In this document: positions 18,067 through 24,656 of the stretch, piece after piece | Layout of the letters: every line of letters starts with the position of its first letter | How positions within the stretch are numbered: the first letter of the stretch is position 1 | NCBI GenBank assembly: GCA_964432155.1 | Contig: CAYSMF010000017.1 | Coordinates: 1-42,760 of the forward strand | Direction of reading: 5' to 3' | From: UBA10438 sp964432155 | Lineage (GTDB): Bacteria > Bacteroidota > Ignavibacteria > Kapaibacteriales > Kapaibacteriaceae | Length of the DNA stretch: 42,760 nucleotides | Program-made: the position numbers and the translations under genes | Notes under the pieces: model-generated | The model's input: the letters and a program-made list of their open reading frames with translations, nothing else | Told to the model about the DNA's origin: nothing | The model's database searches: none

Positions 18067-19131
18067 GTGGTAGAACGCATACACGCCCTGATCGACCGAT
18101 TTGCCGAGGTTGAGCAATCGCTGAATGACCCATCGGTTGTCAACGACCCTCGATTACTTCGCGAAGCATCCCGAGAACACAAGAGCCTCTTGCCGATTGT
18201 TACGGCTGGACGAATCTACCTGCGCGTTCTCGATGAGCTGCGTGAGAACAGGGCGCTCATTGCCGACCCAGCAACAGATCAGGAGATGCGCGACCTTGCC
18301 TACGAGGACTGTCGTGCACTCGAAGAGCGGAAGGCTGCCATCGAGGCGGAACTCACGGTGCTCCTCATTCCACGCGATCCCAACGACTTCAAGAACTGCA
18401 TTATGGAACTCCGCGCCGGCACCGGTGGGGACGAGGCAGCTCTCTTTGTTGGCGATCTCTTCCGGATGTATCAGCGGTTCTGTGAACGGCGCGGGTGGAC
18501 AACAGAAGTGATTGATATCACCGAGAGTGAGCGAGGCGGATTCAAAGAAATCACGTTCGCTGTTAATGGCGATGAAGCCTATGGCGTGCTGAAGTACGAA
18601 AGCGGTGTGCACCGCGTGCAGCGTGTTCCGGAAACCGAGACGCAAGGACGTATTCATACCTCGGCAGCTACCGTAGCCGTGCTACTCGAAGCAGAGGAAG
18701 TGGACGTACAAATCAACGAGAGCGACCTCCGCATCGACATTTTCCGGTCAGGAGGCAAGGGCGGACAGAACGTAAACAAGGTCGAGACGGCCGTGCGCAT
18801 CGTGCACAATCCCACTGGCATCGTCGTACAATGTCAGGACGAGCGCTCACAGCTCAAGAACAAAGACAAGGCCATGAAGGTCCTGCGGGCTCGCCTCTAC
18901 GAACTCGAACTCGAAAAGCAGCAAGCTGCTATCGCTGGAGCACGGAAGTCGATGGTGCGCTCGGGCGATCGATCAGAAAAGATCCGGACCTACAACTGGC
19001 CACAGAATCGCGTTACCGACCACCGTCTTGAAGGCGACGCAAAGAACTATCCTCTCCAAGGCGTCGTCGACGGAGATCTCGACGCCATCATCACCGCGCT
19101 GCGGGTTGCTGATCAGGGCGAAGAGTCATAA
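18067..19131 (+). CDS. prfA: Peptide chain release factor 1
   Basis: Release factor 1 reads UAA and UAG in the ribosomal A site and triggers peptide release. With the GTG start at 18067 the protein has 354 residues. The PxT codon-recognition tripeptide is PET at 188-190 and the catalytic GGQ lies at 232-234 (SGGKGGQNVNK), close to their positions in E. coli RF1 (PAT 188-190, GGQ 233-235). This numbering is the main support for the start, since an ATG at 18025 in the same frame would add 14 unaligned residues. The PxT tripeptide, rather than SPF, separates it from RF2. No ribosome binding site is visible; see the -7 element just upstream. It is divergent from the DUF4397-like gene with a 56-nt gap. 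Confidence 0.95.
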   Translation: MVERIHALIDRFAEVEQSLNDPSVVNDPRLLREASREHKSLLPIVTAGRIYLRVLDELRENRALIADPATDQEMRDLAYEDCRALEERKAAIEAELTVLLIPRDPNDFKNCIMELRAGTGGDEAALFVGDLFRMYQRFCERRGWTTEVIDITESERGGFKEITFAVNGDEAYGVLKYESGVHRVQRVPETETQGRIHTSAATVAVLLEAEEVDVQINESDLRIDIFRSGGKGGQNVNKVETAVRIVHNPTGIVVQCQDERSQLKNKDKAMKVLRARLYELELEKQQAAIAGARKSMVRSGDRSEKIRTYNWPQNRVTDHRLEGDAKNYPLQGVVDGDLDAIITALRVADQGEES

Positions 19132-19150
19132 CTGACCCAATCGACAAACT

Positions 19151-19184
19151 TTTGTGTGTTATACCACACAGTGTTGTAGATTCG
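19151..19184 (+). promoter_or_regulatory. Promoter with palindromic MarR operator candidate
   Basis: TTTG at 19151-19154 and TAGATTCG at 19177-19184 resemble a -33/-7 pair (22-nt spacer, one mismatch in the -7). Between them lies an 18-nt palindrome, TGTGTGTTATACCACACA (19153-19170), with 8 of 9 base pairs symmetric, the usual size of a MarR dimer site. The -7 ends 4 nt before the MarR start codon at 19189. Autorepression of the MarR-DoxX-CAP operon is the natural reading. Confidence 0.55.
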
Positions 19185-19188
19185 TCAC

Positions 19189-19656
19189 ATGTCCTCATCT
19201 GTCCTCCAACGGCTTAAGCAACGCTCCTTCGAGAGTCCCTATCAGCAGGCTGTCTTGAGTCTGCTCGTTGCTGCAGATCAAATCAATCGCGAACTCGAAT
19301 CACGCTGTGAGAAGTACGGAATCACCGCAGCACAGTACAACGTGCTTCGCATTCTCCGCGGCGTGCATCCCGAAGGACATCCACGGAGTGAAATCATCGT
19401 ACGCATGATTCATGCTGCGCCCGACGTGACGCGCTTGATTGATCGCCTCGAACGTCTCGATCTTGCTACACGTGGCAAGAGCAAGACCGATGGTCGTCTG
19501 TCGCTGACGTTTATCACACCAAAGGGTCTGAAGTTGCTCGACACCATGAGCGACGACATTGAAGACATCAATCGCACACTGGCTCACCACCTCTCTGAAG
19601 CAGATGCGAACCAACTCGCAGTCCTTGCTGAAAAAGTCTGCTCAATAACTGAGTAG
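19189..19656 (+). CDS. MarR-family transcriptional regulator
   Basis: 155 residues, typical for MarR. Helical N-terminal segment (residues ~15-45) for dimerisation, then the winged helix-turn-helix: ITAAQYNVLRIL, the recognition region APDVTRLIDRLERLDLATRGKSKTDGRLSLTFITPKG, and a C-terminal dimer helix. The wing arginine (DGR) is conserved. MarR proteins are ligand-responsive repressors, often sensing phenolics or oxidants; nothing here identifies the ligand. It is followed after 27 nt by a DoxX gene and then a CAP-domain gene, which it probably controls together with itself through the palindrome upstream. No ribosome binding site precedes it. Confidence 0.9.
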   Translation: MSSSVLQRLKQRSFESPYQQAVLSLLVAADQINRELESRCEKYGITAAQYNVLRILRGVHPEGHPRSEIIVRMIHAAPDVTRLIDRLERLDLATRGKSKTDGRLSLTFITPKGLKLLDTMSDDIEDINRTLAHHLSEADANQLAVLAEKVCSITE

Positions 19657-19683
19657 CACGTTTCTATCATTTTCGGAGGTGTC

Positions 19684-20052
19684 ATGAACATCCCAACGTT
19701 TCTTCTTGGTCGTATTCTGCTCGGCATACCATTCTTGGTGTTTGGTATGATGCACTTCCCTGGTGCAGATCAAATGGCCGGCATGGTCCCTGCATGGATT
19801 CCAGGTGGAGTCTTCTGGGTGTACTTCACAGGTGTAGCAAACATCGCTGCTGGTGTAGCATTCATCACAGGCAAGCAAGCGCGTCTCGCTGGTTTTCTCA
19901 CAGCACTGATGATGATCGTGTTCATCCTCGCAATCCATCTTCCAGGAATGTCGAACCCTGCAACGGCACAAATGTCGATGATGTCTATCCTCAAGGATCT
20001 TGGTCTTGCAGGCGGCGCACTTCTTATGGCACATCTCGCCGATTCAAAATGA
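19684..20052 (+). CDS. DoxX-family membrane protein
   Basis: 122 residues, four predicted membrane segments with short loops. It starts with the family pattern LLGRILLGIPFLVFGMMHF and contains GVANIAAGVAFITGKQARLAGFLTALMM, typical of DoxX. Related proteins have been linked to redox stress and thiol homeostasis in other bacteria, but the biochemical role of this subgroup is unsettled. A strong ribosome binding site (GGAGG) lies 5 nt before the ATG. Its stop overlaps the next start as ATGA. MarR-DoxX pairs are frequent, which supports regulation by the upstream gene. Confidence 0.85.
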   Translation: MNIPTFLLGRILLGIPFLVFGMMHFPGADQMAGMVPAWIPGGVFWVYFTGVANIAAGVAFITGKQARLAGFLTALMMIVFILAIHLPGMSNPATAQMSMMSILKDLGLAGGALLMAHLADSK

Positions 20053-20648
20053 AAACTCTCATCGTATCACTCGTGATGCTGATGTCGTTGTGTGTGGAGC
20101 CCCTTACACCAAGGGGCTTTGCACAACAGGATGCAGCAGTACAAATGCAGGACGTGCTTGTAGCATTGAATGCACTTCGCACAAACCCTGCTTCGTTTGT
20201 GCCGAAGCTTCGCGCATATCGCGACATCGTAGCAAAGCGCACAAAGAATGTCGCAGCACTCGATGCTGCCATTGCCGAAGCCACTGAACGTCTCTCAAAG
20301 GAGAAGTCGCTTTCGGCACTCAACATGCAAGGGGCGTTACTGCTCGCGGCACAGGATCACGCTGCCGATATCAGCAAGAACAACGTTGTTGGTCACACAG
20401 GGAGCGACAAGTCGACGCCACAACAGCGCGTCAAGAAATATGCGCCGCTCGCATCAGTCGCCGAAGTGATCACCTATGGCTATACGACTGCCGATATGAT
20501 CATCGCATCGTTCATCGTTGATCAAGACACACCAAATCGCGGACACCGCGAGATCGTCCTCAGCGAGAAGTACACGATGGTCGGCATTGCAATTGCAAAG
20601 CACAAGACCTACACCACGGCGTGCGTGATGGTCCTCGGCGGAGTGTAA
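20049..20648 (+). CDS. Secreted CAP/SCP-domain protein
   Basis: 199 residues. The signal peptide (MKTLIVSLVMLMSLCVEPL) is followed by a CAP/SCP (cysteine-rich secretory, antigen 5, PR-1) domain: VLVALNALRTNPASFVPKL at the start, LAAQDHAADISKNNVVGHTG with the family His residues, VAEVITYG, and NRGHREIVLSEKYTMVGIAI. Bacterial members are usually exported; some bind lipids or act in sporulation, but no activity can be assigned. The start at 20049 follows from the ATGA overlap with the DoxX stop and the signal peptide; the longer frame from 19794 overlaps doxX in another frame. Confidence 0.87.
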   Translation: MKTLIVSLVMLMSLCVEPLTPRGFAQQDAAVQMQDVLVALNALRTNPASFVPKLRAYRDIVAKRTKNVAALDAAIAEATERLSKEKSLSALNMQGALLLAAQDHAADISKNNVVGHTGSDKSTPQQRVKKYAPLASVAEVITYGYTTADMIIASFIVDQDTPNRGHREIVLSEKYTMVGIAIAKHKTYTTACVMVLGGV

Positions 20649-20655
20649 TCGTTGA

Positions 20656-22200
20656 TTACAGCGGAATGTTTCCGTGCTTCTTCCACGGATTCGTGTCGAC
20701 CTTGGTGCGCAGCGAACGCAGCGCCTTGATCAACTCGATACGCGTCTCTTGTGGTTCGATGACGTCATCGACATAGCCCCGTTCCGCTGCTTCGTACGGG
20801 TTGGCAAACTCTTCGTTGTACTGATTCTGCAGCTCGAGCATGCGCTCAGCAGGGTTTGCAGCTTTCTCGATTTCCTTGCGGTAGAGGATCTCGACAGCGC
20901 CCTTCGCACCCATCACAGCAATTTCAGCCGTCGGCCATGCAACGTTGTAGTCGCCGCGAATGTGCTTCGAACTCATCACGTCGTACGCACCACCGTATGC
21001 CTTGCGCGTAATCACGGTAAGCTTCGGAACAGTTGCTTCGCAGAATGCATAGAGGAGCTTCGCTCCGTGACGGATGATGCCGCGCCATTCTTGATCGGTA
21101 CCAGGCAGGAAGCCAGGTACATCTTCGAAGATGACGAGTGGAATGCCGAATGCATCGCAGAAGCGCACAAAGCGTGCACCCTTCACGCTGCTGTTGATAT
21201 CGAGCACACCGGCGAGTGATGCTGGTTGATTTGCTACGATGCCAACAGGCATGCCGTCGAGTGTTGCAAAACCAACAACGATGTTCGTTGCATAGTCTGC
21301 ATGCACTTCAAAGAAGTCGGCTTCATCGACGACATCGCGAATCACATCCTTGATGTCGTACGGCATGTTTGGATTCGCTGGAATGATTGTGCGAAGACGT
21401 TCGCAGCTGCGGGACGGCGAGTCGTTCGTTGGCTTTACAGGTGGCTTTTCACGATTGCTCAACGGCACGTACGTGAGAAGCTTGCGCACAGAGAGCAGTG
21501 TATCAACTTCGTTGTCAAAGGCAAAGTGCGCCACACCGCTGCGCGATGCATGGGTGTCGGCACCACCAAGCTCTTCGAACGTGACCTCTTCATGTGTTAC
21601 CGTCTTCACCACTTCGGGTCCGGTAACGAACATGTACGAGCTGCCCTTCGCCATGAACACAAAGTCTGTGAGCGCTGGCGAATACACCGCACCGCCGGCA
21701 CACGGACCAAGGATCACGCTGATTTGTGGGATCACACCACTGGCAAGCGTATTGCGCAGGAAGATGTCTGCGTAACCACCGAGCGATACAACGCCCTCTT
21801 GAATACGCGCACCACCGGAATCGTTCAGTCCGATCACAGGCGCGCCGATCTTCATTGCGTAGTCCATCAGCTTGCAGATCTTTTCCGAGTGCACTTCGCC
21901 AAGCGATCCACCATACGTCGTGAAGTCCTGCGAGAACACACAGACCGTGCGGTCGTGAATCGTGCCAACACCGGTAACCACACCGTCGCCAAGCGGACGG
22001 TTGCGCTCGAGACCAAACTTGGTGGAGCGATGGCGCGCCAGCATGTCGAGCTCACGGAAGGAATCCGCATCCAAAAGCACTTCCAGACGCTCTCGAGCCG
22101 TCAGCTTGCCTTTCGCATGCTGAGCGTCGATACGGTCCTGTCCACCACCGAGGCGGGCCTGTTCTTTGAGTGAGCGTAGCTGTGCGATCTTTGGATCCAC
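20656..22200 (-). CDS. pccB: Acyl-CoA carboxylase, carboxyltransferase (beta) subunit, propionyl/methylmalonyl-CoA type
   Basis: 514 residues, the normal length for PccB/MmdA. The enzyme moves a carboxyl group from carboxybiotin onto an acyl-CoA (propionyl-CoA to methylmalonyl-CoA in the best-known members) in the cytoplasm. Two crotonase-like halves are visible: N-terminal GGARIQEGVVSLGGYADIF and GPCAGGAVYSPALTDF, C-terminal PGFLPGTDQEWRGIIRHGAK and ARRIAYGGAYDVMSSK-like residues. It ends KKHGNIPL, as PccB and MmdA do. The GTG start at 22200 is fixed by AAAGGAG 6 nt upstream and by the VDPKIAQLRSLK start; the longer frame to 22437 enters the divergent gene. Neither biotin carboxylase nor biotin carrier is in the window, so a methylmalonyl-CoA decarboxylase role remains possible. 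Confidence 0.9.
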   Translation of the reverse strand: MDPKIAQLRSLKEQARLGGGQDRIDAQHAKGKLTARERLEVLLDADSFRELDMLARHRSTKFGLERNRPLGDGVVTGVGTIHDRTVCVFSQDFTTYGGSLGEVHSEKICKLMDYAMKIGAPVIGLNDSGGARIQEGVVSLGGYADIFLRNTLASGVIPQISVILGPCAGGAVYSPALTDFVFMAKGSSYMFVTGPEVVKTVTHEEVTFEELGGADTHASRSGVAHFAFDNEVDTLLSVRKLLTYVPLSNREKPPVKPTNDSPSRSCERLRTIIPANPNMPYDIKDVIRDVVDEADFFEVHADYATNIVVGFATLDGMPVGIVANQPASLAGVLDINSSVKGARFVRFCDAFGIPLVIFEDVPGFLPGTDQEWRGIIRHGAKLLYAFCEATVPKLTVITRKAYGGAYDVMSSKHIRGDYNVAWPTAEIAVMGAKGAVEILYRKEIEKAANPAERMLELQNQYNEEFANPYEAAERGYVDDVIEPQETRIELIKALRSLRTKVDTNPWKKHGNIPL

Positions 22201-22225
22201 GATAATCTCCTTTGGTGCAATGACT

Positions 22226-22246
22226 CGAAAATAGGCAGTATTTTCG
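22226..22246. promoter_or_regulatory. Palindromic divergent promoter between pccB and the small membrane protein
   Basis: CGAAAATA (22226-22233) and TATTTTCG (22239-22246) form a perfect 8-bp inverted repeat with a 5-nt spacer. Each arm reads outward as a TAnnTTTG-like -7 element (TTCG variant). The minus arm would give pccB a leader of roughly 20 nt that contains its ribosome binding site. The plus arm ends 6 nt before the start at 22253. Confidence 0.5.
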
Positions 22247-22252
22247 CAGACT

Positions 22253-22633
22253 ATGATGCACCGCCTCGTTCTCATGCTCTCCGCCATCCTCATGATGTTC
22301 GCCATCTTCGGTCTGGTCATGTGGATCGGCGCCCTTGAAGGCGACAATGAGAATGCCGCTTTTGGCAACATGATCCTGTGCGGCGTGATGAGCGTACTGA
22401 TGCTCATCACCCTTGTTATCGGCATGCGCATGCGCACGGCAATGAATGCACGCGCCGAATCGCTCCTCGCCGAACTGTTCGCACGTGACGGTCACGTAGA
22501 TGCCGGTGTGTTTGCCGAGCGCATGGGCGTTTCGCTCGATGATGCGCGCGATATGCTCGACAAGCGGGCTCGTGATCGCCAATGGCAGCGCACGGAGTAC
22601 GCGCACTACGACGCGCGGTACTCGCAAGGTTAA
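22253..22633 (+). CDS. Small membrane protein with two TM helices and a helical cytosolic tail
   Basis: 126 residues, family not recognised. Two hydrophobic helices (residues ~4-27 and ~38-59) are separated by an acidic loop (EGDNENAAFG). A basic stop-transfer region (MRMRTAMNAR) is followed by a ~60-residue soluble tail whose pattern, LLAELFARDGHVDAGVFAERMGVSLDDARDMLDKRA, looks like a small winged-helix or helix-turn-helix unit. The tail would sit in the cytoplasm if the positive-inside rule holds. It is followed after 6 nt by the glycosyltransferase pair, so the three genes probably form one transcript. No ribosome binding site precedes the ATG. Confidence 0.72.
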   Translation: MMHRLVLMLSAILMMFAIFGLVMWIGALEGDNENAAFGNMILCGVMSVLMLITLVIGMRMRTAMNARAESLLAELFARDGHVDAGVFAERMGVSLDDARDMLDKRARDRQWQRTEYAHYDARYSQG

Positions 22634-22639
22634 CACTCC

Positions 22640-23329
22640 ATGCTCGGCCTGCGTACGGCTGTTGTCATCCCCGCTCTTAACGAAGAACGTTCGATCGGTA
22701 TCGTCGTGTCCTCGATGGTGCCTCATGTGGACACGATTATTGTTGTCGACAATGGATCGTCTGATTCCACACAGACGGTTGCTCGTGCAGCTGGCGCACA
22801 CGTAGTAGAGCAGCGCGAGCGTGGCTATGGGGCTGCGTGCTTGCGTGGACTCGACGCGTTGCGTGATAGTCCGCCTGATGTCGTGCTCTTCATGGATGGC
22901 GATGCAAGCGACCATCCCGACGATGCAGTTGCCGTGTTGCACTGCGTTGCTCGTGGTGAGGCTGACTTCTGTCTTGGTAGCCGCGTCCGTGGATCGGCCG
23001 AGCGCGGATCACTGACACCACAGCAGCGTATCGGTAACTGGCTCGCAACAACGTTGATTGGCTGGCGATGGGGCGTGCACTACTCCGACTTGGGTCCACT
23101 CCGCGCTCTCCGGTGGAGAACGCTCATTTCGATGCAGATGTGCGATCGCACGTGGGGCTGGACGGTAGAGATGCAGATCAAGGCGGCACGCGATGGCATT
23201 CGCGTGATCGAACTACCTGTTCAGTATCGCAAACGCATCGGTGTATCGAAGATCAGCGGGACGGTGATCGGATCGATTCGTGCAGGCTACAAGATCATTG
23301 CAACCATTCTCCGCTATGCGATTCGTTGA
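22640..23329 (+). CDS. Family 2 glycosyltransferase (polyprenyl-phosphate sugar synthase-like)
   Basis: 229 residues, a GT-A fold with no membrane anchor. Motifs: VVIPALNEERSIG at the start, IIVVDNGSSDST, RGYGAACLRG, the metal-binding MDGDASDHPDD, and CLGSRVRG. The C-terminal half (HYSDLGPLRALR, WGWTVEMQIKAAR, LPVQYRKRIGVSKISG) is that of enzymes related to dolichyl/undecaprenyl-phosphate mannose or glucose synthases. The sugar is unknown. Its stop overlaps the next gene's start by 14 nt. A lipid-linked sugar made here could feed the GT-C-type transferase encoded next. Confidence 0.86.
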   Translation: MLGLRTAVVIPALNEERSIGIVVSSMVPHVDTIIVVDNGSSDSTQTVARAAGAHVVEQRERGYGAACLRGLDALRDSPPDVVLFMDGDASDHPDDAVAVLHCVARGEADFCLGSRVRGSAERGSLTPQQRIGNWLATTLIGWRWGVHYSDLGPLRALRWRTLISMQMCDRTWGWTVEMQIKAARDGIRVIELPVQYRKRIGVSKISGTVIGSIRAGYKIIATILRYAIR

Positions 23330-24656
23330 GCGCACATCGTTCGTCGTTCTTGTTGCAAGCCTTGCTGTGCTTGTTGCAAGTCGCGCTCTGTCGATGTCGT
23401 CTACTCTTCTCGATATGCAGATGTGGATCGTTGCTTCAGCTGCATGGTGCGCTCTCGTAGTGCGCACCCTATCAGGCGATGCGCTGCAGCACGTGCAGGT
23501 GCGTCGACACGTGATGATTGCACTTGTCATCGCTGCGTTGCTCGCAATGCCACTGCGCGATCTTGCTTCGGACGACGCTCTTCGATATCTCTGGGATGGC
23601 ATCGTGGTTGCCGCTGGCGACAACCCCTACGCATCTTCGCCATTGCAGGAGCCCCTTGTCCAGCATCGCATCCAGCTACCTCATGGCACGCTACTTCCAG
23701 ACGACATGCCGTATGCGTCGATGCGAACAATCTATCCTCCGGGTATGCAGCTGATCGGCGGAGCAATGGTAACGCTACTGGGCGTACCCACAGTGATGGG
23801 GTTTGAACTGTTGTGGTGGGGCGTTGTGATGGCATTGCTCTGCGCTGCGCTTGCGACCGCTCATTCGAATGATCGACCGATGATCGCGCTCGCATGTCTG
23901 AGTCCGATCGTGCTTCTGCATGCACTCGGCGACATCCACAGCGATGCATTGATGGCAGCTGTTGCGCTCCTTGGTGTGATAGCGCTGTCCCGTGGACGCT
24001 GGATGTTAGCATCAAGCATGATCGCGATTGCCATCAGCATCAAGTACGTTCCACTCCTACTCATTCCTGCGCTGTTGCGAGGTCGGACGCGTCGTGAGCA
24101 GGTGATCGTGCTATCTATTGTGTGTGGCATCGTCGGCGCAACGTACGCGCCGTTCATTGTATCGTCGAGCTCTGTGATTGGATCGTTGCCTGTGTTTGCA
24201 GCGCACTGGCAGGCAAACTCACTGGTATACAGTGTGCTATCGTGGCTGTGTTCGACGTGGCTTGCGCCTGAGCACATTCGTCTGGTGCTCGGCATCCTCG
24301 CACTCGTGCTCATTGGTGCGATTTGGCGTCGCCATCATACGCAGCCGTTAGCAGCAGCGATGATGACCTACCTCGCGTTGCTTATCTGTTCACCAGTTGT
24401 CCATGCGTGGTACATCACACTGCCTGTGTTGCTCTTCCCATTTGCACCATTGCGATCGACAATCACGTGGGCGACCACGATGTGTGTCTACGGTCTGTTC
24501 TATGCAACGTACAAGGGCGACGGAGTGTGGTTTGAACACCCCGTCGCCCTTGCTATAGAATACATCCCTGTGTGCATCGCGTTTGCACGCGATGTGCAGT
24601 TCGGTCCGTTACTGCTTCGTGATGAGCATCGTGCGCGTCGCACGGCCCTGACGTAG
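23316..24656 (+). CDS. GT-C-type integral membrane glycosyltransferase (GT87/DUF2029-like)
   Basis: 446 residues with about ten to twelve hydrophobic segments. The first periplasmic loop carries the acidic motif and aromatic cluster of lipid-phosphosugar-dependent transferases: ASDDALRYLWDGIVVAAGDNPY, written here in part, followed by RTIYPPGMQLIGG. These enzymes use a polyprenyl-phosphate sugar on the outer face of the membrane. The start at 23316 gives a hydrophobic first helix after four polar residues; the longer frame from 23280 sits inside the GT2 gene. Coupled translation with the GT2 gene is likely. It overlaps the convergent T9SS gene by 48 nt. Acceptor unknown. Confidence 0.8.
   Translation: MRFVERTSFVVLVASLAVLVASRALSMSSTLLDMQMWIVASAAWCALVVRTLSGDALQHVQVRRHVMIALVIAALLAMPLRDLASDDALRYLWDGIVVAAGDNPYASSPLQEPLVQHRIQLPHGTLLPDDMPYASMRTIYPPGMQLIGGAMVTLLGVPTVMGFELLWWGVVMALLCAALATAHSNDRPMIALACLSPIVLLHALGDIHSDALMAAVALLGVIALSRGRWMLASSMIAIAISIKYVPLLLIPALLRGRTRREQVIVLSIVCGIVGATYAPFIVSSSSVIGSLPVFAAHWQANSLVYSVLSWLCSTWLAPEHIRLVLGILALVLIGAIWRRHHTQPLAAAMMTYLALLICSPVVHAWYITLPVLLFPFAPLRSTITWATTMCVYGLFYATYKGDGVWFEHPVALAIEYIPVCIAFARDVQFGPLLLRDEHRARRTALT

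Noticed and set aside
21226..22173. 315-codon plus-strand frame opposite pccB
   Set aside because: A shadow of the pccB codons; no ribosome binding site and no protein-like composition.
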